A stretch of DNA of 42,568 bases from Bacteroidota bacterium (GTDB lineage Bacteria; Bacteroidota; Bacteroidia; Chitinophagales; Chitinophagaceae): contig JAHEFI010000008.1 of assembly GCA_024640255.1 (NCBI GenBank), positions 1 through 42,568 on the forward strand, read 5' to 3'. This document shows positions 7,074 to 14,841 of the stretch, piece after piece (the stretch's first letter is position 1; every line of letters starts with the position of its first letter). The position numbers and the translations under genes are program-made. A model generated the notes under the pieces. That model was not told the DNA's origin. It worked only from the letters and a program-made list of their open reading frames with translations, and ran no database searches.

Positions 7074-8318
7074 TTATTTTTTCTTTCTCTTGAAAAGATT
7101 TCTGAATAAATGGAATTCAAATTTAAAAGAAACCTGTCTTAAACTTTGTTCAGGCTTGCTTTCTTTTGGCTTAAATAATAATACAATAGTACCTTCTTTC
7201 AACTTGCCATTGGAAAGGGTTTTATTGTACATTTTTAAATAGCTTAATTGAATACCTTCTGTTTGGCTAATATCATATAAGGTTTCTCCTTCTTTAGCCA
7301 TATGAACACTCTTATTGCCTGATTTTTTCTTTTGAGCTAAGAAGACTAATTGATCTTTAGTAGCAACATCTGCTTCTTCCACATCATTAAAAGCAAATAA
7401 CTTGTACAATGATATTTTATGAAGTTGGGCAATTTGTAAAAAAGAACTTCCTGCTTTTACCCATAATACAGGCACTGAATTAATCTTGAATTTTTCTTTA
7501 GGGTAATTGATTATCTTTTTGGTAGTAATCGTAAAGAGTACTTGCTTAACTGTGTCTTTACTTATTTCTAAACCTTTCATTTTTGGCATATCATTCGCAA
7601 CAGTATTACTAGTGGCGTTAATGCCATTTACTTTGGATAATGCAATATGTGTAGTATCTGCAGCAAATATTTGTGCTTGAGTGGTTGTTTTAACTGAGTC
7701 AACAGCTACAGGTTTATTAATCACTACTTCAGCTACTTTTACAGGTACGGTATCTTTAATTATTGGAGTGATTTCTTTTTTAACGGGAATATCCGCATCA
7801 ACCGTATCTAATTCAGGGAAATTGTATTGAGACAATTCATAGTCATCAATAATCTTTAATATTTTTTTAGGATAGTCGCTAGCAGTTGCATAGCCGGCTT
7901 TCTTTAAACCATATGCCCATGCGCTATCATCAACTGGATCTAAATTAAATAAGGGAGCGTAGTTAGGTCTATTTTTTAAGAAATCTGAGTGGTCTTTAAA
8001 AGAAGCTGCTGCATTGGGATAAACTCTAAAACATTCTTGCTTTGTGTCATCATCTTGAAAAGTGGTTTCGCCTTTCCAATCAGATTTACACTTTATACCA
8101 AAATGGTTATTGAATTTCTTCGCTAAATTGCTTTCGCCGCTATTGGATTCTAGAATTCCTTGCGCTAATGTGATGGAAGCAGGAATGCCAGTACGCTTCA
8201 TTTCTTGAACAGCGATTTTTTTGTATTGCTCTATATATACCACCGTAGATTCGGCTTGAGCATGGGAAGCTTGTATCCCCAACAAAAAACAAACTATTAT
8301 TAAACAATGCTTCATCAT
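7074..8318 (-). CDS. Secreted glucosaminidase with two LysM domains
   Basis: This 414-residue protein has a signal peptide (about 1-20, SHA/Q). It is followed by a FlgJ/LytD-type N-acetylglucosaminidase domain (about 28-165) with the motif LAQGILESNSGESNLA, in which Glu57 is the likely catalytic acid. A low-complexity Thr/Val/Lys linker leads to two LysM peptidoglycan-binding modules (about 287-329 and 339-384; the second reads AKEGETLYDISQTEG). A basic C-terminal tail ends in KRKKK. It should cut glycan strands in the periplasm during wall growth or division. A second ATG lies one codon downstream and could equally be the start. It lies between the O-methyltransferase and hpt genes with gaps of 4 and 9 bases. 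Confidence 0.86.
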   Translation of the reverse strand: MMKHCLIIVCFLLGIQASHAQAESTVVYIEQYKKIAVQEMKRTGIPASITLAQGILESNSGESNLAKKFNNHFGIKCKSDWKGETTFQDDDTKQECFRVYPNAAASFKDHSDFLKNRPNYAPLFNLDPVDDSAWAYGLKKAGYATASDYPKKILKIIDDYELSQYNFPELDTVDADIPVKKEITPIIKDTVPVKVAEVVINKPVAVDSVKTTTQAQIFAADTTHIALSKVNGINATSNTVANDMPKMKGLEISKDTVKQVLFTITTKKIINYPKEKFKINSVPVLWVKAGSSFLQIAQLHKISLYKLFAFNDVEEADVATKDQLVFLAQKKKSGNKSVHMAKEGETLYDISQTEGIQLSYLKMYNKTLSNGKLKEGTIVLLFKPKESKPEQSLRQVSFKFEFHLFRNLFKRKKK

Positions 8319-8322
8319 ATTA

Positions 8323-8961
8323 TTATTTTTTTCTGATTAGAGTAAGTCCATCTCTAATGGTTAACATTATTTTTTCTGTTTCTATATCATTCGCTACTAG
8401 TTCATTAAAAGCTTGAATCGCTTTAGCACTTTTACCACTTATTTTCTCTTCTAATACTTCACCATGAAACAGGGTATTATCTGCAATAATAATACCATTT
8501 GTGCTCATTTTGGGCTTTAAAAGGGTATAATAATCTACATAGCCAGTTTTGTCAGCGTCTATGAATGCTAGATCATATAAATGGGGTAGTGTTGGAAGGA
8601 TGGTTTTAGCATCTCCAATATGCTGATGGATTGATTTACCTTTTCCATATTGGTTAAAATAAGATTGTGCTCTTTTTGCATCTTCTTCTCTTAATTCCAT
8701 GGTATCTATTTGCCCTCCGGCCACTAATCCCTCTGCCAAACATAAAGTGCTGAAGCCATTAAAAGTGCCAATTTCAATAATGTATTTGGGTTGTAGCATT
8801 TTGCTAAAAAAAGCCAAAAATCCTCCTTGGTTCCAATTGCTTTGCAAGTGGGCATGAGGGTGCTCGGCCATTATGGCTTCGTACATAGCTTTTAAAACTG
8901 GGGGGGTTGCGTTGCTATATTGATCTACATATTCGTTCGCCTTGGGATGAATCAAGTCCAT
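8323..8961 (-). CDS. O-methyltransferase (class I SAM-dependent)
   Basis: This 212-residue protein resembles the catechol/caffeoyl-CoA O-methyltransferase family. SAM-binding features are IIEIGTFNGFSTLCLAEGL, then the acidic TMELREED after the next strand, and DLAFIDADKTGYVDYY, which contains the metal-binding Asp of this family. ADNTLFHGEV follows and matches the usual ADNxLxxG motif. The substrate cannot be told. The frame is open to a TTG at 8967, but the ATG at 8961 is preferred. It begins 10 bases after the symporter stop and ends 4 bases before the glucosaminidase start, so it is mid-operon. Confidence 0.85.
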   Translation of the reverse strand: MDLIHPKANEYVDQYSNATPPVLKAMYEAIMAEHPHAHLQSNWNQGGFLAFFSKMLQPKYIIEIGTFNGFSTLCLAEGLVAGGQIDTMELREEDAKRAQSYFNQYGKGKSIHQHIGDAKTILPTLPHLYDLAFIDADKTGYVDYYTLLKPKMSTNGIIIADNTLFHGEVLEEKISGKSAKAIQAFNELVANDIETEKIMLTIRDGLTLIRKK

Positions 8962-8971
8962 GCGCAAAGGT

Positions 8972-10426
8972 CTATATTTTTTTGATACCAGGCTTTGAAA
9001 TTAGCCATAATCCAATGAAAGTGATTAATCCATTAATAATCAATAGTTCTTGGCCAATTTTAAAATTACCCAATAAAGCCACTTGATATTTATCCAGTAT
9101 TAAGCAAATAATAGGAGCAATGAAACAAGGAATTGGGGACCATTTATCCTTCAAAGTTCTATTGGTTAGAATACCAAAAGCAAATAGACCCAACAATGGT
9201 CCATAGGTATAAGAGGCGATTTTTAACAATAAGTCAATTGTACTCTTGTTATCTATCCATTTAAAAATCATTACAATAATCAAGAAGATCAATGCAAAGC
9301 TTAAGTGAACAGTTTGTCTAATTTTTTTCTTCTTAGCTTCATCCCATTCTTGATTTCTTTGCATGCCCAATAAATCTATACAGAAACTAGAAGTTAGTGC
9401 AGTGATGGCGCCATCTGCGCTAGGAAATAAAGCAGAAATCAGTGCTAAAATAAAAATAATAGAAATATATGGAGGCATATTATTTAATGCCAATGCAGGG
9501 AATAAATCATCGCCCACTGCAGATACACTCACCATTCTTCCATATATATGCAATAAACCACCTAAGAATAAAAACATACTAATTACAATCAGCATAGTAA
9601 TACCAATAGTGATCATATTTTTTTGTGCATCTTTTAAAGTCTTTACAGAAATATTCTTTTGCATCATTTCTTGGTCTAAACCAGTCATGGTTAAAGTAAC
9701 AAAAGCCCCGCCAATAATCTGTTTCAAAAAGAATGACTTACTATTTACATCCGTATCAAAAATAGTAGCATAGCCTCTTGATTGCATGGCAGTATAGGCT
9801 TGCATAGCAGTAAAGTCCATACTTGAAAGAATATACACACTACAAATAATTAAACCTAATAACATGCCCGAGGTTTGCAAAGTGTCTGTCCAAACAATGG
9901 TTTTAACACCACCCTCATAAGTATATAATAAGATCATGGCCAATATTACCAAAGTGGTTCCCCAAAAAGGCACACCCATGCTGTCCAAAATAAATACTTG
10001 TAAAATTTTTACAACCAAATACAATCTTGCAGTGGCGCCTAAAGTTCTTGATAATACAAAGAAAGAAGCACCAGTTTTATATGCTTTAAATCCTAATCTT
10101 GTTTCCAAGTAATTGTAAATAGAAGTTAGGTTTAACTTATAATAGATAGGTAATAAAACATATGCTATACTTAAATAGCCAATTAAGTATCCAATAGTAA
10201 TTTGTAAATAATGAAAAGCATCCCTACCTACTGCGCCTGGTACACTTACAAAAGTTACCCCGCTTAATGAGGTTCCAATCATCCCAAATGCCACTAGCAT
10301 CCAATTGCTATTCTTGTTGCCAATAAAGAAAGACATATTATTACTGTTCTTCCCAGTGATTTTGGCTACCCCTAATAAAATCAAGAAATAAATAATAACA
10401 AATACAAATAGTAATGGAGCACTCAT
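8972..10426 (-). CDS. Sodium:solute symporter (SSS family)
   Basis: This 484-residue membrane protein has about 13 hydrophobic segments and the character of the SSS/SLC5 family, which couples uptake of a solute to sodium. Typical stretches are NWMLVAFGMIGTSLSGVTFVSVPG near the N-terminus, YEGGVKTIVWTDTLQ in the middle, and ALFPSADGAITALTSSFCIDLLG later. The substrate is not evident from the sequence or the neighbours. An in-frame TTG lies 14 codons upstream at 10468. The ATG at 10426 is the better start because it leads straight into the first membrane segment. It heads a minus-strand run of four genes and diverges from the LOG-family gene. Confidence 0.87.
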   Translation of the reverse strand: MSAPLLFVFVIIYFLILLGVAKITGKNSNNMSFFIGNKNSNWMLVAFGMIGTSLSGVTFVSVPGAVGRDAFHYLQITIGYLIGYLSIAYVLLPIYYKLNLTSIYNYLETRLGFKAYKTGASFFVLSRTLGATARLYLVVKILQVFILDSMGVPFWGTTLVILAMILLYTYEGGVKTIVWTDTLQTSGMLLGLIICSVYILSSMDFTAMQAYTAMQSRGYATIFDTDVNSKSFFLKQIIGGAFVTLTMTGLDQEMMQKNISVKTLKDAQKNMITIGITMLIVISMFLFLGGLLHIYGRMVSVSAVGDDLFPALALNNMPPYISIIFILALISALFPSADGAITALTSSFCIDLLGMQRNQEWDEAKKKKIRQTVHLSFALIFLIIVMIFKWIDNKSTIDLLLKIASYTYGPLLGLFAFGILTNRTLKDKWSPIPCFIAPIICLILDKYQVALLGNFKIGQELLIINGLITFIGLWLISKPGIKKI

Positions 10427-10509
10427 GATGGTTAAATTAGTATTTACAAAGTAATAACAAAGTTTCAATTAATTGCCTATTTTGTGTCATCGATTTAAAT
10501 CTGATTTCT

Positions 10510-11049
10510 ATGAAACCAAAGGCAGTCACCATATTTTGTGGTTCTAAATCTGGGAACAATCCACATTTTGAAAAAGAGGCATTAGCAATAGGTGCTTTAT
10601 TGGCAGAAAAAGATATACAAATGGTGTATGGTGGAGGTAATAAAGGTTTAATGGGTGCAGTGGCCAATGGTTGTTTAGCAAAGGGCGGAAAAGTAATTGG
10701 AATTATTCCCAAATTATTATTAGAATGGGAGGCACAGCACACCGGTTTAACTGAATTAATAGTTACTGAAACCATGCATGCAAGAAAATTATTATTGTAT
10801 GACAAATGCGATATAGCAGTGGCATTGCCTGGTGGCTTGGGTACTTTTGATGAATTATTTGAAATGCTGGTTTGGAATAACCTAAGTATACACGAAAAGA
10901 AAATTGTCTTGTATAATTTTGAAGGCTTTTATAATCCCTTAGTGGGAATGATTCAAAAAATGGAAACTGAAGGTTTCTTATACGATAAAGTCAGGTATAG
11001 ATTTACTATTTGTAATAATAGAGAAGAGCTAGCTGCTATTTTTTCTTAG
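10510..11049 (+). CDS. LOG family protein (nucleoside 5'-monophosphate phosphoribohydrolase-like)
   Basis: This 179-residue protein belongs to the LOG / TIGR00730 family. Its characterised members release free base from nucleoside 5'-monophosphates, including cytokinin ribotides. The two signature elements are present: GGGNKGLMG at 41-49 and PGGLGTFDE at 107-115, with the conserved MHARK at 89-93 between them. Its bacterial substrate is unclear, and general AMP turnover is as likely as cytokinin production. It is a single-gene unit, divergent from the symporter. Its 3' end overlaps the converging outer-membrane protein gene by 14 bases, and no terminator is visible there. Confidence 0.88.
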   Translation: MKPKAVTIFCGSKSGNNPHFEKEALAIGALLAEKDIQMVYGGGNKGLMGAVANGCLAKGGKVIGIIPKLLLEWEAQHTGLTELIVTETMHARKLLLYDKCDIAVALPGGLGTFDELFEMLVWNNLSIHEKKIVLYNFEGFYNPLVGMIQKMETEGFLYDKVRYRFTICNNREELAAIFS

Positions 11050-11638
11050 CAAGATGAATCGGAAAACCAAAGCCCGCTCTGAAAATAGGTTGCGGTCTTA
11101 ATTGACCCATGCCATAAGGTGATTGTTGAGAGTTAATCAAATCAATCATGATACTTAAATAAGAAAATCCATTCTCGGTTCTTCTTCCATAACCAATACC
11201 TGCTAAAACACTGGTTGCACTTACTTGTACTTTATTGGAGATATTATTAATATTATAATTTGAATTTGACCAAGTCCAATTGTATTCAGGTTGAATTTGT
11301 AAAAAGAATTCATTTACTGGCCAAATTCTAGCAAAACCACCCAAACCAAACTGAGACTTATGCTCTTTAACAATAGAACCATCTATAGAAGAAGGCGTTC
11401 TATATGAACTGTAGTAAATATTGGAAATCAAGCCTAGATCAATATAATCATTATAAGATTTAACCAATTCGGGGTTTAAGCCAATTTGAAAAGAACCAGT
11501 CCCTCCACCTAATACCAATCCACCCCCAATCATTAATGGTCTTTCTGGTTCCATTAATTTACTTGTTTGAATGGTGTTGTTTTGTGCATGTACATTCAAT
11601 ACAAGAAATAGTGATACTAGGGTTAAAAGGGGTTTCAT
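11036..11638 (-). CDS. Small outer-membrane beta-barrel-like protein, unknown function
   Basis: This 200-residue protein has a signal peptide (about 1-18, NVHAQ). The rest is made of alternating hydrophobic and polar stretches with many Gly, Tyr and Asn residues (for example GGGLVLGGGTGSFQIGLNPELV and SVLAGIGYGRRTENGFSYLSIMIDL). This suggests a small outer-membrane barrel, perhaps eight strands. I do not recognise a named family. It starts 5 bases after the stop of the GlcD-type oxidase and is the last gene of the trpS run. Its 3' end overlaps the convergent LOG gene by 14 bases. Confidence 0.6.
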   Translation of the reverse strand: MKPLLTLVSLFLVLNVHAQNNTIQTSKLMEPERPLMIGGGLVLGGGTGSFQIGLNPELVKSYNDYIDLGLISNIYYSSYRTPSSIDGSIVKEHKSQFGLGGFARIWPVNEFFLQIQPEYNWTWSNSNYNINNISNKVQVSATSVLAGIGYGRRTENGFSYLSIMIDLINSQQSPYGMGQLRPQPIFRAGFGFPIHLAKKK

Positions 11639-11643
11639 TAGAT

Positions 11644-13047
11644 TTAATTTAAATCGAATATTTTTCCAGCATTCAAGATATTATTTGGATCAAAAGCTTT
11701 CTTAATGCCTTTCATAATTTCTAATGAAGCATTTTTAAATACTACAGGCATGTATGGTTTTTGAATCAATCCAATACCATGCTCTCCACTAATTGTTCCG
11801 CCTAAACTGTATACTAAAGCAAACAATTCTTTTAATATAGCATTCATTTCTTCACTACCATGGCTATTTTTAATAGTAGGGTGGTTGATTCTAATATGTA
11901 AATTACCATCTCCTGCATGTCCATAACAAACTGCATGGAATCCATATTGCGTTCCTAATGCTTTAACGCCTTTAACTAATTTGGGCAATTCAGCTCTAGG
12001 TACTACAGTATCTTCTTCAATGGTATAACCCACGCTCTTCACTGCTTCTGCCACTCTTCTTCTTAGTTTCCACAATTCTGTTTTTTGTTGTGCATCATCT
12101 GCAAAGAAAATTTCACCAGCCTCATATTGTGTTAATACTTCAGCAATGGCTTCCATTTCTCCCATCAATACATCCATATTGTTTCCATCCACTTCTATAA
12201 TCAAATGCGCAGCTATATCATCCGTAACTGGGAAGGCAGTACTATCCACCATCTTACTTACAATCTTGATGGAATCGATTTCCATTAATTCCATTGCACT
12301 TGGCGTAATGCCTGCTCTAAAAATGGCACTTACTGCTTCACTTGCTTTTTCCAAACTAGTGAAAGGTGCTAACATTAATAAATCAAACTTAGGTAATGGA
12401 ATCAATTTTAATACAATCTTAGTTACAATACCTAAAGTACCTTCACTACCCACAAGTAATTGCGTTAAATTATAACCAGTAGAATTTTTCAACACATTAG
12501 ATCCAGTCCAAATAATATCTCCAGTGGGAGTAACAATTTCTAAGTTTAATACATAGTCTTTTACTACACCATATTTGACAGCTTTAGGTCCACCAGAATT
12601 TTCTGCAATATTACCACCAATAAAACAAGAGCCTTTACTGCTTGGATCTGGAGGGTAAAATAGGTGAACCGCTTTTACTGCATCTTGTAATACTTCTGTA
12701 ATAACACCTGGCTCTGTAGTGACTTGTAAATTTCTTTCATCTATTTCTAAAATGCTATTAAAGCGTTCCATAGCAATCACTAAGCCGCCTAAATGAGGTA
12801 AAGCGCCACCACTTAAACCAGTACCGCCTCCTCTTGGAGTTACTGGAATTAAATGTTGATTACATAATTTCATCAATGCACTAATCTCTTCTGCAGTTCT
12901 TGGCTTAACCACCACTTCAGGATTATAATGCAATCTTTCTGTTTCGTCTTTTCCGTATTTCTCAAAACTTTCTGTGTCAGTGAAAGTATATTCAGCACCT
13001 ACAATGGATTTAAACTCTTCTAAAAGTGCAGGGGTAATTTTATTCAT
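11644..13047 (-). CDS. FAD-linked oxidase, GlcD / D-lactate dehydrogenase type
   Basis: This 467-residue flavoprotein should oxidise a 2-hydroxy acid such as D-lactate or glycolate. The FAD-binding PCMH domain covers about 38-215, with the loop PRGGGTGLSGGALP at 71-84 and IGGNIAENSGGPKAVKYG further on. The FAD-oxidase C domain follows and contains CYGHAGDGNLHIRIN and SGEHGIGLIQK, both typical of the GlcD/LDH-D family. No GlcE or GlcF partner and no iron-sulphur domain is present, which favours a stand-alone D-lactate dehydrogenase-type enzyme over a glycolate oxidase complex. The substrate remains open. It sits 25 bases downstream of the deoxynucleoside kinase gene. Confidence 0.86.
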   Translation of the reverse strand: MNKITPALLEEFKSIVGAEYTFTDTESFEKYGKDETERLHYNPEVVVKPRTAEEISALMKLCNQHLIPVTPRGGGTGLSGGALPHLGGLVIAMERFNSILEIDERNLQVTTEPGVITEVLQDAVKAVHLFYPPDPSSKGSCFIGGNIAENSGGPKAVKYGVVKDYVLNLEIVTPTGDIIWTGSNVLKNSTGYNLTQLLVGSEGTLGIVTKIVLKLIPLPKFDLLMLAPFTSLEKASEAVSAIFRAGITPSAMELMEIDSIKIVSKMVDSTAFPVTDDIAAHLIIEVDGNNMDVLMGEMEAIAEVLTQYEAGEIFFADDAQQKTELWKLRRRVAEAVKSVGYTIEEDTVVPRAELPKLVKGVKALGTQYGFHAVCYGHAGDGNLHIRINHPTIKNSHGSEEMNAILKELFALVYSLGGTISGEHGIGLIQKPYMPVVFKNASLEIMKGIKKAFDPNNILNAGKIFDLN

Positions 13048-13072
13048 CTTTAATAGGTCTTTTAAAATTCAA

Positions 13073-13717
13073 CTAGAATAATCCGTAAAGCATTCCATCT
13101 ACTTTACTAATAATTTCTCCAAGGTCTTCTTCGTTTTCGCCAAACTTATTTTTATCACAATCAATCACTAATAAAGGACCTTCTTTATATCCTTCAATCC
13201 ATTTGTTATAAAAATCATTCAACTTCTTTAAATAATCTAATCTGATATTCTCTTCATATTCTCTACCTCTTTTTTGTATTTGAGCTACTAGTGTTGGTAC
13301 AGAGCATTTTAAATAAATCAATAAATCTGGAGGCTGCACCATTGATTTAATGGTAGTGAAAAAAGAAAAATAATTATCAAAATCACGCTTACTCATTAAT
13401 CCCATTTCGTGTAAGTTAGGCGCAAAAATATTTGCATCTTCATAGATGGTTCTATCTTGAATCACGGTTTCAGTACCTTTTTGAATATCCAATATTTGGT
13501 TTAATCTACCATGTAAGAAATAGATCTGTAAATTAAAACTCCAACGAGGCATGTCGTCGTAGAAATCTGATAAATAAGGGTTATGATCAACATCTTCAAA
13601 TTGAGGTATCCAGCGATAGTGTTTGCTCAATGCTTCTGTTAATGTTGTTTTACCTGCACCGATATTTCCAGCGATTGCTACGTGTTTCGGTTTTTTAGGT
13701 GCTGCTGCTTTTGCCAT
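13073..13717 (-). CDS. Deoxynucleoside kinase
   Basis: This 214-residue enzyme of the dNK family should phosphorylate deoxyadenosine, deoxyguanosine or a related deoxynucleoside for dNTP salvage. The P-loop GNIGAGKT is at 17-24, the conserved DRTIYED motif follows the FLHGRLNQI region, and the lid contains QKRGREYEENI. The Lys-rich N-terminus (AKAAAPKKPKH) is typical of Bacteroidota versions. Which deoxynucleoside is preferred cannot be told. It lies 31 bases after trpS and 25 bases before the oxidase gene on the same strand, and is probably co-transcribed with both. Confidence 0.87.
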   Translation of the reverse strand: MAKAAAPKKPKHVAIAGNIGAGKTTLTEALSKHYRWIPQFEDVDHNPYLSDFYDDMPRWSFNLQIYFLHGRLNQILDIQKGTETVIQDRTIYEDANIFAPNLHEMGLMSKRDFDNYFSFFTTIKSMVQPPDLLIYLKCSVPTLVAQIQKRGREYEENIRLDYLKKLNDFYNKWIEGYKEGPLLVIDCDKNKFGENEEDLGEIISKVDGMLYGLF

Positions 13718-13748
13718 ATTGTTAGGATGTGTAATTAGGGTAATAGTT

Positions 13749-14759
13749 TTAATAATTCATGCCAACTGCATTTCTAACTTTAGTGAGTGTAGTGGAGGCG
13801 CTTGCTCTTGCTTTATCTGCCCCTTGATGAATTATTTTTAATAGTAATTCTTTGTTTGCTTGTAAATCTGCCGCTTTGGATCTGATAGGATTAATAAAGT
13901 TGACCATATCTTCTGCTAATTGTTTTTTCATATCGCCGTAACGAATAATACAATTGCCTTCGCTGCTATTATTAAAATCATCTTCAAATTTTTTCACTGT
14001 ATCTGGAGTACTTACTAAATTCATCAGTGTAAATAAGTTTTGAATATAATCAGGTTTCTCTGAGTTAGGTGTTAAAGGACCTTGGTCAGTTTTAGCCTTC
14101 ATTACTTTTTTACGAATCAAATCATCTTCATCTGCTAAGAATAAAGTGGTCATTTGATTTTCGCTCTTACTCATTTTACCATTTCCATCTAAGCCCAATA
14201 TTTTTACTAATTCGCTATTGTAATTAAATGCATATGGAAGAGGGAAGGTTTCGCCATAACGATGGTTAAATCTTTCAGCAAAATTTCTTGCCATCTCTAA
14301 GTTTTGTTCTTGGTCTTTCCCAACTGGTACTTTCACTGCACGATGAATTAAAATATCCGCTGCTTGTAAAACAGGATAAGTTAATAATCCTGCATTCACA
14401 TTTTCAGGTTGCATTCTTACTTTGTCTTTAAAAGTGGTTGTTTTTTCCAACTCTCCTTTATAAGCCAACATATTTAAATACAAATACAATTCTGCAATTT
14501 CAGGAACATCACTTTGAACATATAAGGAAACTTTCTCGGGGTCTAATCCACAAGCAATATTTTCTGCCACTACTCTCAACACACTTTCTTGTAAAGTTTT
14601 GGTATCTGGATGGGTAGTTAAGCTATGCCAGTTAGCAACAAAAAAATAACAATTATATTCATCTTGCATACGCACATAATTGCGCATAGCTCCAAAATAG
14701 TTCCCCAAATGAAGGAAGCCTGTTGGCCTAATTCCGCTTAATACAATTTCCTTTTCCAT
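13749..14759 (-). CDS. trpS: Tryptophan--tRNA ligase
   Basis: This 336-residue class I aminoacyl-tRNA synthetase charges tRNA-Trp. The HIGH-type motif appears as HLGN at 17-20 (SGIRPTGFLHLGNYFGA) and KMSKS is intact at 195-199. The length is normal for bacterial TrpRS. The frame is open to 14801, but the ATG at 14759 gives the standard N-terminus MEKEIVLSGIRPTG. Upstream on the same strand is TATCTTCG at 14767-14774, a TAnnTTTG-like element with one mismatch 7 bases before the start. It diverges from recG and heads a run of four minus-strand genes. Confidence 0.95.
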   Translation of the reverse strand: MEKEIVLSGIRPTGFLHLGNYFGAMRNYVRMQDEYNCYFFVANWHSLTTHPDTKTLQESVLRVVAENIACGLDPEKVSLYVQSDVPEIAELYLYLNMLAYKGELEKTTTFKDKVRMQPENVNAGLLTYPVLQAADILIHRAVKVPVGKDQEQNLEMARNFAERFNHRYGETFPLPYAFNYNSELVKILGLDGNGKMSKSENQMTTLFLADEDDLIRKKVMKAKTDQGPLTPNSEKPDYIQNLFTLMNLVSTPDTVKKFEDDFNNSSEGNCIIRYGDMKKQLAEDMVNFINPIRSKAADLQANKELLLKIIHQGADKARASASTTLTKVRNAVGMNY

Positions 14760-14809
14760 AGCTGTGCGAAGATAATGAAACAAGACCCCATTTTTTGCCA
14801 TCTTTTTGG

Positions 14810-14817
14810 GATATTTG
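14810..14817 (+). promoter_or_regulatory. Possible -7 element for recG
   Basis: GATATTTG differs from TAnnTTTG at one position (G for T). It lies 24 bases before the proposed TTG start of recG at 14842. If real, it excludes the more upstream TTG at 14806 as the start, because that codon would not be transcribed. Confidence 0.3.
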
Positions 14818-14841
14818 TACCCAATCCCAAAAAAAATTAGC

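Noticed and set aside
9363..9773. A 136-codon plus-strand frame inside the symporter gene
   Set aside because: It lies entirely opposite a well-supported membrane transporter and shows no family features, promoter or sensible N-terminus.
10437..10805. A minus-strand frame across the divergent region and the LOG gene
   Set aside because: It is antisense to the conserved GGG and LOG core and has no recognisable domain.
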